Assembly: GCA_900556015.1 (NCBI GenBank)
Contig: USNH01000002.1
Coordinates: 1 to 18,001 of the forward strand
Length of the DNA stretch: 18,001 bases
Reading direction: 5' to 3'
Source: an uncultured Eubacteriales bacterium
Lineage (GTDB): Bacteria; Bacillota_A; Clostridia; Oscillospirales; Oscillospiraceae
How positions within the stretch are numbered: position 1 is the stretch's first letter; every line of letters starts with the position of its first letter. Of the stretch, positions 1-7,091 are shown piece after piece. Both the position numbers and the translations under genes were made by a program. The notes below the pieces were generated by a model. That model worked only from the letters and a program-made list of their open reading frames with translations. It was not told where the DNA came from and did not search any database.

Positions 1-1
1 G

Positions 2-343
2 ATCGCGCTGCAGGAGCACATCAGGCTGGCCAGCGTAACGGCGCTGGGCGCGACCAATGACTTTACCGTGGGCGTGTATAAGGTAGGCGAAAAAGAGTAT
101 TACGCCAACGAGTTTCAGGGGAATTTTGAGATCGTTTCCCTGACGGGGACCATCAATACGATGGACGGCGAGTTCTATACGCATATCCACATGAGTGCGG
201 GAAACGACCGGGGCGAGGTGTTCGGCGGGCATCTGAACCGGGCCGTGGTGAGCGCCACCTGCGAGATGGTGATACAGGTGATAGACGGTGCGGTGGACAG
301 GGCCTACGACGAGGAAACGGGATTAAATCTGTTCAGGTTTTGA
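2..343 (+). CDS. PPC/DUF296-domain DNA-binding protein, 3' part
   Basis: The gene runs in from the left edge; the open frame begins at base 2 with no start visible, and ends at TGA 341-343, leaving 113 residues. The sequence fits the PPC (plant and prokaryote conserved, DUF296) fold: a central strand and loop with the HIHMSAG motif, which carries the conserved histidines of the family, followed by GGHLNRAVVSATCE and a C-terminal acidic tail. Family members are about 130-150 residues, so only a short N-terminal piece is missing. Plant homologues are AT-hook proteins; bacterial single-domain proteins are small trimeric proteins of uncertain function, often called DNA-binding by analogy only. 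It converges on the ECF transporter genes, with a shared hairpin terminator between them. Family assignment is fairly sure; biological role is not known. Confidence 0.85.
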   Translation: MALQEHIRLASVTALGATNDFTVGVYKVGEKEYYANEFQGNFEIVSLTGTINTMDGEFYTHIHMSAGNDRGEVFGGHLNRAVVSATCEMVIQVIDGAVDRAYDEETGLNLFRF

Positions 344-410
344 AAATGGCTTGCGGCGCGGCGGGCGCACGGACACTTTGCGTGCGCCGACGTGCGGTTG
401 CGGTCAGGAA

Positions 411-441
411 AAGCGGCGTCCCACCGGGACGCCGCTTTTTT
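411..441. terminator. Bidirectional rho-independent terminator
   Basis: A 12-bp perfect stem (411-422 pairing with 426-437, loop ACC) is followed by a T run at 436-441. It lies 67 bases after the DUF296 stop and its T run touches the stop of the convergent ECF fusion gene, so it probably ends both transcripts; the minus-strand T run is weaker. A second GC-rich hairpin without a T run (364-371 with 381-388) precedes it. Confidence 0.85.
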
Positions 442-3082
442 ATTCCACCAGCCCGTATTTCGTTTTGATGCGATCCAGCTTTTCCAGCATAGGCTCGGCC
501 AGCACCAGCAGGAACAGCACCGTGGCGGCGGCGTGGACGCAGTCCATGGGGAAGCCGGTGATGTAGTACGTCACCAGCACCTTCCAGTTCGTCTCCTGGC
601 TATACATCAGCGCCGAGGCCGGGTTCATGATGCCGCCGTAGATCACCACAGCGGCGATCGCGCCGAACACGCTCAGTGCGCCGCGGCTACGGCGCAGCCA
701 GCCCTTGCGGAACAGCACCCCCGCCAAAAAGCCGATGATGCCCATGCTGAACATCTGAAACGGCGTCCACGGCCCTTGGGAGAACAGGAAGTTGCTGGCC
801 AGCATGGTCATCGCGCCCACCAGGAAGCCCGTCTCGCCGCCGAAGGCCACCCCGGCGATGATGGTCAGGGCCATCACCGGCTTGAACTGGGGCAGCATGA
901 AGAATGCGGCCCGGCCCGCCACGCCCAGGGCGCACAGCACGGCAATGACCACCAGCTCACGGGCCTGAGGCTTGCGGCCCTCGAACACCATGAAAAACGG
1001 CAGCATACACTCCAGCATCACCAGCACCGACAGCAGGTAGTAGTTCTGCGTGCCGCCGTAGTAGCAGCCGATAAACAGCGTGGCCGGGATGCACAGCAGG
1101 ATCAGCACCGTGGCGGTCAGCGTTCGCCCGGACAGCTTCCGCTTCTCCACCGGGGTCTGCACCGACACAGGCGGCGGGCTGCGGCGGCCTATGGCGGCCA
1201 CCACCACCAGCAGCGCCACGATGAACAGCCCGTACATCCGCAGCGCGGCCCACCCGGCATCGGACACCGTGCCGCCGCCCACCAGGGCCGTCAGATCGGT
1301 GCGCTCCGCCGCGTTCCAAAAGATCAGCAGCGCCACAGCACCGGCCACGGCGGCGATGCACTTGCGCCACCAGGGCAGCTTGGTCGGCTTCCACGTGGCC
1401 GCCTCCTCCGCCACCGGCGGCAGCGGCTGGTATGCCCGGTCAAAGGCCGGCTCAGGCGGCACATCGCCGCCGATGGCGGCCATCACATCCTCCGGCGTCA
1501 CCGCGCCGGGGCACAGCTCCCGGGCCATGCGGTCGGCGGAGGTGGTATAAAAGCTGTTGCCGGAGAAAAACGCCCGGGGCGCGCCCTCCGTCACGATACC
1601 TCCGTCGAAAAACAGCGCGCAGCGATGGGCATAGCGGGCGCAGAACTCCACGTCGTGGCTGACCATGAGGATGGTCACGCCCCCCGCCGTCAGCGCCCGG
1701 AGGATGGATGCCAGTTCCTGCTTGAACTCCGCGTCCAGCCCCTTGGTGGGCTCGTCCAGCAGCAGTATATCCGGGTCAAGGAGCAGCACCTTACACAGCG
1801 CCGCCCGCTGCTGCTCACCGCCGGACAGGTCGTAGGGATGCCGGTCCAGCAGCTCCGTCAGCCGACACAGCGACACCGCCTGGGCGATGCGCTGCTCCTT
1901 CAGCGCCGGGTCTATCCTCTGCCCGTCGAACACCTCGTACAGGTCCTCCCGGACGGTCTTTTTCACGAACAGCGCCTGGGGATTTTGGGGCAGCGCCCCG
2001 ATGCGGCCCGTGCGGCGCACCTCGCCCCGCTGGGGCGTCAACGCCCCCGACAGCAGGTGCAGACTGGTGGTCTTGCCTGCACCGTTGCCGCCCAGCAGCG
2101 CCACAAACTCGCCCCGGTACACCGTAATGTCCAGGCCCTTTACCACGTCCGGCAGCGCCGGCTCATAGCGAAAGAACAGCCCCCGTCCCTCCAGCACCGG
2201 CTCGCCCCGGGCGGGGCGCACCTCCTCCGGCAAGGGCCGCAGCGGATGATCCTTGTGCCATATCCGCAGGAAATCCCGGCCCTCCCGCACGGTGACGGGG
2301 CAATCCGCGCCGCTGCGGACGCTGGCCCACACCCGCATGGCGGCGGGCATGGCCAAAAACATCCCGTGGCCGCGGTCGCGGAGCTGACGGCCCACCTCCG
2401 CCGGTGTGCCGGTACACAGCAGTCTGCCGCCGTCCAGCACCGCCACGTCCGTGGCCAGGGGCAGCGCCTCCTCCAGCCGGTGCTCCGTCAGGAGCACCGT
2501 TGTCCCCAGCTCCCGGTTGATGCGGCCCAGCGTCTGCAAAAAGTCCGAGGCCGCGATGGGGTCAAGCTGGCTGGTGGGCTCGTCCAAAATCAGCACCTTG
2601 GGCTGCAAGACCATGACGGATGCCAGGCTCAGCAGCTGCTTCTGCCCGCCGGACAACTGGTCCACATCCTTGTGAAACCAGTCCTGAATACCGAAAAACG
2701 ACGCCATCTCCGCCACCCGGCGGCGGATGGACGGCGTGTCCAGGCCCAAGCTCTCCAGCCCGAAGGCCAGCTCGTGCCACACCTTGTCCGTCACCACCTG
2801 GTGCTCCGGCGACTGCATCACAAAGCCGATCTCCGACGCTTGCCGCCGGTTGGGCACGTCCCGCAGGGATACGCCCTCAAAGAAGATGTCGCCCTCTGCC
2901 GCGCCGTAGGGCGCAAGCACCGTTTTGCACTGGCGCAGCAGCGTGGATTTGCCGCAGCCGGACGGGCCGCACAGCACCCAAAACTGTCCGGGGCGCACGG
3001 TCAGAGAGATGTCGTCCAGTGCCTTACGGCGCTGCTGGGGATAGGTGAAGCTGAAGTGCTCCAGTCGGAACAGCTCGTTCAT
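440..3082 (-). CDS. ECF transporter fusion: two EcfA-type ATPase domains plus membrane S-component-like domain
   Basis: An 880-residue protein that looks like three parts of an energy-coupling-factor vitamin/metal importer in one chain. ATPase domain 1 has Walker A GPSGCGKS (about residue 39), signature LSGGQ and Walker B VLILDEPT. ATPase domain 2 has Walker A GGNGAGKTT (about residue 330), LSGGEQQR, Walker B ILLLDEPT and the switch histidine VSHD. From about residue 575 there are four predicted membrane segments, then from about 707 a hydrophobic domain with the S-component-like stretch FKPVMALTIIAGVAFGG. The start ATG at 3082 has a strong AAAGGAGG site and overlaps the EcfT stop as ATGA; an upstream extension to 3292 in this frame lies inside ecfT and is not used. 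Usually EcfA, EcfA' and S are separate genes. The S-like part would set the substrate, but no riboswitch or biosynthetic neighbour reveals it. ATPase calls are certain; the S-component call is good but rests on pattern recognition. Confidence 0.9.
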   Translation of the reverse strand: MNELFRLEHFSFTYPQQRRKALDDISLTVRPGQFWVLCGPSGCGKSTLLRQCKTVLAPYGAAEGDIFFEGVSLRDVPNRRQASEIGFVMQSPEHQVVTDKVWHELAFGLESLGLDTPSIRRRVAEMASFFGIQDWFHKDVDQLSGGQKQLLSLASVMVLQPKVLILDEPTSQLDPIAASDFLQTLGRINRELGTTVLLTEHRLEEALPLATDVAVLDGGRLLCTGTPAEVGRQLRDRGHGMFLAMPAAMRVWASVRSGADCPVTVREGRDFLRIWHKDHPLRPLPEEVRPARGEPVLEGRGLFFRYEPALPDVVKGLDITVYRGEFVALLGGNGAGKTTSLHLLSGALTPQRGEVRRTGRIGALPQNPQALFVKKTVREDLYEVFDGQRIDPALKEQRIAQAVSLCRLTELLDRHPYDLSGGEQQRAALCKVLLLDPDILLLDEPTKGLDAEFKQELASILRALTAGGVTILMVSHDVEFCARYAHRCALFFDGGIVTEGAPRAFFSGNSFYTTSADRMARELCPGAVTPEDVMAAIGGDVPPEPAFDRAYQPLPPVAEEAATWKPTKLPWWRKCIAAVAGAVALLIFWNAAERTDLTALVGGGTVSDAGWAALRMYGLFIVALLVVVAAIGRRSPPPVSVQTPVEKRKLSGRTLTATVLILLCIPATLFIGCYYGGTQNYYLLSVLVMLECMLPFFMVFEGRKPQARELVVIAVLCALGVAGRAAFFMLPQFKPVMALTIIAGVAFGGETGFLVGAMTMLASNFLFSQGPWTPFQMFSMGIIGFLAGVLFRKGWLRRSRGALSVFGAIAAVVIYGGIMNPASALMYSQETNWKVLVTYYITGFPMDCVHAAATVLFLLVLAEPMLEKLDRIKTKYGLVE

Positions 3083-3978
3083 ACGGTGCGCCCTCCTTTC
3101 TCCATGCTGCGGAAGCGGTGGCCTGACGCCAGCGACAGCCCCACCGGCGTCAAACACAGCAGCAGATATACGGCAAAGAAGCTGACGGTGATGGCCTGGG
3201 GCTGCGCCCCCGTCAGCATGGGATAGTAACGGAACGACAGGCCGTGGGCCAGTGTCCCGGCCAGCAGATACGTGCCGCAGAACAGAAGCCACAGCAGCAG
3301 CCCCCGGTCTCGGTCGTCAAAGCGGTAGATGGAAAAGGCGGTGCGTCCCGGCTCGCCGTAGCCCCGGCTACGCATACTGTCCGCCGTGTCGATGGCGCTC
3401 TCCAGACTCCACGTCACCATGATGGAGAACACCTTCAGCGCGTTCCTTGTCCGTTGGCGCAGCGAACCGTTGGCGGTGTCGCGGCCCATGTAGCGCTGGG
3501 CCTGGGCCACCGCCCGGAACTGCCGCTTGAACCGGGGCACGAACCGCAGCGTCATGCTCAACACCAGCGACAGCGCCGGGATCACCCGGCCAAAGAGATA
3601 GATGAACTTGTCGGAGGTCATCACCGCGCTGAGGCAGGAGAACCACAGCGCCACCGCCCCCAGCATACAGCCTGCCGCCAGGCCGTACAGGATGCTCTCC
3701 AGCGTCAGCGGATTGCCGGAGGGCAGATAGGCCAGCAGCGTCACGCCCTGGTGGACGAAGGCCGGGTTCACCAGCGCCGCCATGGCCATCATGGGGATGA
3801 TCCACCGCAGGTAGCCGATCAGAGTCTTCGTGCCCCGCAGCCGCGCCGTGTACCACACCGCCCCCGCCAGGGAGAACAGCAGACACACCGGGTGCATCAG
3901 ACACATGGAGCAGGTGATGACTATGGCAAAAAAGAGAAAATTCACCGCCGGATGGCAGTCATAAAACGGATCGCCCAC
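3079..3978 (-). CDS. EcfT/CbiQ-type energy-coupling factor transmembrane protein
   Basis: A membrane protein of about 299 residues, the scaffold that links the ATPases to the substrate-binding S component. It has an N-terminal FYDCHPAVNFLFF stretch typical of CbiQ-type proteins, several hydrophobic segments, and in the cytoplasmic helices the coupling motif DSMRSRGYG, matching the family's Ala/Arg/Gly signature that docks on the ATPases. It is followed with an ATGA overlap by the ATPase/S fusion, so both should be made in stoichiometric amounts. I chose GTG 3978 because the minus strand reads GAGGTGAGGGCT just before it, a plausible ribosome site; a GTG at 3987 in the same frame is possible but has no good site. 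A perfect promoter lies about 70 bases upstream. Confidence 0.88.
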   Translation of the reverse strand: MGDPFYDCHPAVNFLFFAIVITCSMCLMHPVCLLFSLAGAVWYTARLRGTKTLIGYLRWIIPMMAMAALVNPAFVHQGVTLLAYLPSGNPLTLESILYGLAAGCMLGAVALWFSCLSAVMTSDKFIYLFGRVIPALSLVLSMTLRFVPRFKRQFRAVAQAQRYMGRDTANGSLRQRTRNALKVFSIMVTWSLESAIDTADSMRSRGYGEPGRTAFSIYRFDDRDRGLLLWLLFCGTYLLAGTLAHGLSFRYYPMLTGAQPQAITVSFFAVYLLLCLTPVGLSLASGHRFRSMEKGGRTV

Positions 3979-4026
3979 AGCCCTCACCTCGTTTCAGCCA
4001 AATTTGCACACACGCATACAGATTAG

Positions 4027-4055
4027 ATTATATCTGCCCGCGGTCAGGCTGTCAA
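4027..4055 (-). promoter_or_regulatory. Consensus sigma-A-type promoter for the ECF transporter operon
   Basis: Read on the minus strand there is TTGACA (4055-4050), a 17-base spacer, and TATAAT (4032-4027): twelve of twelve consensus bases at ideal spacing. Transcription would start near 4020, leaving a leader of only about 40 bases before the EcfT start, too short for a known vitamin riboswitch. This suggests strong expression, unless a repressor acts on it. Confidence 0.85.
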
Positions 4056-4102
4056 TGCCAGGGAAAAAAACTGTCATTAGCAATTTGGCGGGGGCGGGAG
4101 TT

Positions 4103-4198
4103 CCGCGCCTGTGGGCGCGGCGGGGCGATGTGGGCATCGCCCCCTACGAAAAGGCCGCCGGAAAATTGTACGTAGGGGCGGATGCCCACATCCGCCCG
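4103..4198. repeat. Inverted pair of REP-like palindromic repeats
   Basis: Three hairpins in a row: CCGCGCC/GGCGCGG (4103-4120), GGGGCGATG/CATCGCCCC (4122-4143) and GGGCGGATG/CATCCGCCC (4176-4197). The second and third units are near reverse complements of each other, each bounded by CTACG or CGTAG, so together they form a larger cruciform-capable structure around a 22-base spacer. Positions 4118-4148 recur exactly, in reverse orientation, at 17774-17804. I infer a dispersed intergenic repeat family like REP elements. Confidence 0.8.
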
Positions 4199-4241
4199 TG
4201 CGGATACGTACAGCGCATCGGTAGACGTGCGGGCAGGGCAC

Positions 4242-4268
4242 AAAAAGGGCCGCCAAAGGCGGCCCTTT
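4242..4268 (-). terminator. Rho-independent terminator after the Crp/Fnr gene
   Basis: An 11-bp stem (4244-4254 with 4258-4268, loop AAA). On the minus strand the hairpin is followed by five T (4246-4242). It starts 4 bases beyond the stop of the Crp/Fnr gene and ends the PAP2-crp transcript. Confidence 0.85.
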
Positions 4269-4271
4269 CGG

Positions 4272-4925
4272 TCATATTCCGGCGTAGAGCGTCACGGCGC
4301 GGCCATCCACCGCCAGCAGGTGTTCCTCCCGCATCTTTTTCAGCTCACGCATCATGGCGCTGCGGTCGGCGGAGATGTAGTCCGCCAGGGCGCTGAGGGA
4401 GAACGGCAGGGAGAACCCGCTGCCGCCGGCCCTTGACGCCAGCAGGGAGAAGTAGCACAGCAGCTTGTCCCGGATGGAGCGGCGGCTCAGCACTTCCACC
4501 CGCTCGGACAGGGCGGTGGCCTTATCCGCCACTAAATGAAACATATTCTCCACCATGCGGCTGTGGTGGGCGCAGGCGTTTTCGCAGCGCTTCGTCACCT
4601 GGCTGGCCGCCATGAACCACACCCGGCAGGGGCGCTGGGCCACCACGGTGATACTGTCGCCGGCCACATTCTCGAACATGAGCATCTCGCCGAACACGCC
4701 GCCGCTCTCCAAATGCTCCAGGATAGTGCGGCCTCCCTGCCGGTCGATGCGCTCCACCACGGCGCTGCCCTCGGCCAGGATGCCGATGATGTCACGGTGG
4801 GCGGCAAAGTCGTAGATCACCTCATCGGCGCGGAAGCGCTGCTCCCGCACGTCAAAGCAGGCCTTCATGGCGGCGCGAGACTCGGGACTGATGCCATCGA
4901 ACAGAGGGGAAAGGCTCTTTTCCAC
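4272..4925 (-). CDS. Crp/Fnr-family transcriptional regulator
   Basis: A protein of 217-219 residues with a cyclic-nucleotide-binding-like beta roll (about 20-125), a dimerisation helix (about 126-160) and a C-terminal winged helix (about 160-219). The phosphate-binding cassette position reads GEMLMFENVAGDSITV; the Arg-Ser pair that binds cAMP in E. coli CRP is absent, so cAMP is unlikely as ligand. There is no FNR-type N-terminal cysteine cluster, though Cys25, 102, 116 and 120 (counting from ATG 4931) are present. The recognition helix ADRSAMMREL keeps arginines equivalent to CRP R180 and R185 but has Ser for E181. An ATG at 4931 overlaps the PAP2 stop, but AGGAGG lies only 1 base before it; GTG 4925 lies 7 bases after the same site and is the better start. 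It is probably co-transcribed with the PAP2 gene and may be autoregulatory, given the palindrome at 5669. Confidence 0.92.
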   Translation of the reverse strand: MEKSLSPLFDGISPESRAAMKACFDVREQRFRADEVIYDFAAHRDIIGILAEGSAVVERIDRQGGRTILEHLESGGVFGEMLMFENVAGDSITVVAQRPCRVWFMAASQVTKRCENACAHHSRMVENMFHLVADKATALSERVEVLSRRSIRDKLLCYFSLLASRAGGSGFSLPFSLSALADYISADRSAMMRELKKMREEHLLAVDGRAVTLYAGI

Positions 4926-4927
4926 GG

Positions 4928-5587
4928 TCATGCCTCCTTTTCGGCACGCCGCCGGTCGCGGCGGCGGCCCACGATGAGATAGACGAACACATAGGCGATC
5001 GCGCCGGTGAAAATACCGGCCAGCACGTCAATGGCGGCGTGCTGCTTGACGAACACCGTGGCGGCGATGATAACGACGCCGTACAGGGTGACGCCCCAGC
5101 GCCAGGCGGGTTTTTGCAGCCCAGGCGTGTGCCACACGGCGGCCAGCGCCGCCATAACGCCCAGCACGTGGACGCTGGGGAACACGTTGGTGTTGGTGTC
5201 GATGGAGTAGGTGTATTCCACCAGCCAGGTGGCGGCGTTGTGGTGCTCCATGACGGCGGGGCGGAGATCCTGACCGTTGGGGATGAGGATGCAGAACACC
5301 ACGGCGGTGGTGAACGTGACCATGATGAACCACATATACCGCCGGAAGCCCTCGCCGTCCTTCAGGATCAGGTAGAGCCCCAGCACCACCAGCAGGGGAC
5401 TCCAGGACACGTAGGGGAAGATGAACCACTCGCAGAAGGGGATCTTTGCGTCCAGCGATGTCTGGGTGGCCCAGTAGTTGTCGGTGATAAAGTGCTCGAT
5501 GGTGAAGAACATGGCCAGGTAGATGGGCAGGTACGCGCCCCACCAGGCATGGGGATGGGTCTTGAAGAAGTGCTTGATGGTCTGCAT
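4928..5587 (-). CDS. PAP2-family membrane phosphatase
   Basis: A 219-residue integral membrane protein of the type 2 phosphatidic-acid phosphatase superfamily, which removes phosphate from lipid phosphates or exchanges lipid head groups at the outer membrane face. The three family motifs are visible: QDLRP (R109, P110), FPSVH (S138, H140) and VKQHAAIDVLAG (H183, D187), the last form being typical of the PAP2_3/inositol-phosphorylceramide-synthase-like branch. About six hydrophobic segments frame them. The start at 5587 has GGAGGG about 11 bases upstream; longer versions of the frame run into the promoter. The C-terminus is basic, and its last codons contain the ribosome site for the downstream Crp/Fnr gene. 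Substrate unknown; undecaprenyl or phosphatidic phosphates are candidates. Confidence 0.88.
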   Translation of the reverse strand: MQTIKHFFKTHPHAWWGAYLPIYLAMFFTIEHFITDNYWATQTSLDAKIPFCEWFIFPYVSWSPLLVVLGLYLILKDGEGFRRYMWFIMVTFTTAVVFCILIPNGQDLRPAVMEHHNAATWLVEYTYSIDTNTNVFPSVHVLGVMAALAAVWHTPGLQKPAWRWGVTLYGVVIIAATVFVKQHAAIDVLAGIFTGAIAYVFVYLIVGRRRDRRRAEKEA

Positions 5588-5632
5588 AGTCGGCTTTCCC
5601 TCCGAGGATAAACTGATAAGATAGTATTCCGC

Positions 5633-5662
5633 ATTGTAGCAGATTTTACCGGGGGATGGCAA
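5633..5662 (-). promoter_or_regulatory. Probable promoter of the PAP2-crp operon
   Basis: On the minus strand TTGCCA (5662-5657), an 18-base spacer and TACAAT (5638-5633). Start of transcription would be near 5626, about 40 bases before the PAP2 ATG. It lies just downstream of the TGTGA-N6-TCACA palindrome. Confidence 0.65.
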
Positions 5663-5668
5663 CCCCTG

Positions 5669-5684
5669 TGTGATATATGTCACA
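5669..5684. promoter_or_regulatory. CRP-type operator palindrome TGTGA-N6-TCACA
   Basis: The 16-base site TGTGATATATGTCACA is a perfect match to the two half-sites of the E. coli CRP consensus. Its centre (5676.5) is about 50 bases upstream of the predicted PAP2-crp start and about 87 upstream of the tig start. Because the PAP2 operon encodes a Crp/Fnr-type regulator, autoregulation is the simple hypothesis; binding itself is not shown. Confidence 0.65.
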
Positions 5685-5728
5685 ATTATTTTACAACTTG
5701 GGCAGGCGTGCCGGAGTGCCCGACCCGC

Positions 5729-5757
5729 TGGACAAGCGGCGCAAAATAAGGTATACT
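5729..5757 (+). promoter_or_regulatory. Promoter of the trigger factor gene
   Basis: TGGACA (5729-5734), 17-base spacer, TATACT (5752-5757). The predicted start near 5764 leaves a leader of about 29 bases before ATG 5793. Confidence 0.7.
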
Positions 5758-5792
5758 GTCTCCACTGTATGAAAAAGAGGAGGACGACCCCT

Positions 5793-7049
5793 ATGGAGAT
5801 CAAAAAGCGGGAGGACATCCCCGAAAACCGGCAGGTACGGCTGACGCTGGCCGTGGACGCGGACACGTGGCAGCAGTCGCTGGCGCGGTGCTACGAGGCC
5901 ATCAAATCCATCGCCCCGGTGGACGGTGAGCCCACCCGGGCCAATATCGAGGCCAAGTACGGGGCGGAGTTCCTGTATCAGGAGGCCGTGAACGACACGT
6001 ATCCCCAGGCGCTGGTGGAGGCCATCCAGCGGGAGGAGCTGCTCATCGCCGGAACGCCCACCCTGACGGTGGAGGACATCGGCCCGGAGGGGTACACCTT
6101 CTCCGCTGTCATCGACCTGTACCCGGAGGTGACGCTGGGCGCGTACAAGGGCCTGCGGGCTGCGTACCCGGAGGTAGCTCTCAGCGAGGAGGACACCCAA
6201 TCGGCGCTGGAGGAATACGCACGGGCGCATTTGAATGTGACGCACCCGGAACGGGCCGCCATGGGTGACGAGGTGGTCATCGACTTCGAGGGCTTTTTGG
6301 ACGGCGTGCCCTTTGAGGGCGGCAAGGGTGAGCAGCAGCCCCTGCTGCTGGGCAGCGGCTACTTCATCCCCGGCTTTGAGGAGCAGGTGGCCGGCGCGGC
6401 CCTGGGCGAGGAGCGGGACGTGCGCGTCACGTTCCCCAAGGAGTACACGCCGGAGCTGGCGGGCAAGAACGCGGTGTTCCGCATCAAGGTGCATCAGATC
6501 ACCCGGCGGGCCGCGCCGGTGCTGGACGATGACTTCGCCAAAAAGCAGGGCTTCGCGGACGTGTCCGCCCTGCGTCGGGCGGTGATGGAGGGCGCGGTGG
6601 CCCAAAAGCAGGCACAGGCCGCCCAGCAGTTCGCCGACGCGCTGGTGCAGCAGGTCATCGACGGCATGACTGTCACCATCCCCGACGCCATGGTGGAGAA
6701 CCAGCTGGACGGGCTGATCGCCCAGCTGCGGGGGCAGCTGGAGGGCCAGGGCGCGACGCTGGAGCAGTATCTGGAGTACAGCGGCACGACCATGGAGCAG
6801 CTGCGCGAGCACGCACGGGAGCAGGCCGCCACCGCCGCCCGGTACGAGCTGGCCATGACGGAGATCGCACGGCAGGAGGGCATCGAGATCACGGAGGCGG
6901 ATCTGGAGCAGCAGTACGAGGCGCTGTCCGCCCAGTATGGATTGAGCAAGGAGCTGCTGCGCCAGCAGCTGCCGCCCATGAAGCTGCGACACGACCTGAA
7001 GCTGGCCAAGGCGCGGGCCGTGGTGGTGGAGAACGCCAAGAAGCTATAA
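5793..7049 (+). CDS. tig: Trigger factor (FKBP-type chaperone) with a non-canonical ribosome-binding loop
   Basis: A 418-residue protein with the trigger-factor architecture: N-terminal domain (1-110), FKBP-type peptidyl-prolyl isomerase domain (about 157-236, with GDEVVIDFEGFLDG, GSGYFIPGFEEQ and VTFPKEYTPELAGK) and an alpha-helical C-terminal chaperone domain (about 237-418). Trigger factor normally binds the ribosome beside the exit tunnel through GFRxGKxP in the N-terminal domain. Aligning on the following YG, that motif reads APVDGEPT (41-48) here: Phe, Arg and Lys are lost and acidic residues appear. The fold call is safe, but ribosome docking is doubtful, so this may be a second, free chaperone. 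ATG 5793 has GAGGAGG 8-9 bases upstream; ATG 5769 has no site and would be almost leaderless. The usual tig neighbours clpP and clpX are absent. Confidence 0.85.
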   Translation: MEIKKREDIPENRQVRLTLAVDADTWQQSLARCYEAIKSIAPVDGEPTRANIEAKYGAEFLYQEAVNDTYPQALVEAIQREELLIAGTPTLTVEDIGPEGYTFSAVIDLYPEVTLGAYKGLRAAYPEVALSEEDTQSALEEYARAHLNVTHPERAAMGDEVVIDFEGFLDGVPFEGGKGEQQPLLLGSGYFIPGFEEQVAGAALGEERDVRVTFPKEYTPELAGKNAVFRIKVHQITRRAAPVLDDDFAKKQGFADVSALRRAVMEGAVAQKQAQAAQQFADALVQQVIDGMTVTIPDAMVENQLDGLIAQLRGQLEGQGATLEQYLEYSGTTMEQLREHAREQAATAARYELAMTEIARQEGIEITEADLEQQYEALSAQYGLSKELLRQQLPPMKLRHDLKLAKARAVVVENAKKL

Positions 7050-7060
7050 CGACATAATGT

Positions 7061-7091
7061 AAAAAAAGAGCAGCGCCCGCAGGCGCTGCTC
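7061..7091. terminator. Hairpin terminator after tig
   Basis: A 10-bp perfect stem (7068-7077 with 7082-7091, loop CGCA) is preceded by seven A (7061-7067). On the plus strand no T run follows, because the repeat element begins at once at 7092; on the minus strand the A run becomes a T run, so it works best as a back-up terminator for the minus-strand lipoprotein operon. Confidence 0.7.

Noticed and set aside
392..3226. Open frame of 944 codons on the plus strand
   Set aside because: It is the antisense shadow of the ECF fusion gene, which has clear ATPase motifs. Its translation is rich in His, Gln and Arg and matches no family; GC-rich codon use keeps the opposite frame open.
3979..4060. 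Possible vitamin riboswitch before the ECF genes
   Set aside because: A consensus promoter leaves a leader of only about 40 bases, and I saw no conserved riboswitch core.
4103..4198. CRISPR-like repeats
   Set aside because: Only two palindromic units in opposite orientation with a single 22-base spacer, and no cas genes; this is a REP-like pair.
5588..5866. N-terminal extension of the PAP2 protein
   Set aside because: It would cover the promoter and the TGTGA palindrome; the start at 5587 has a ribosome site and gives the normal length.
5691..6992. Minus-strand open frame of 433 codons opposite tig
   Set aside because: Shadow of the trigger factor gene; Leu/His/Arg-rich with no recognisable domain.
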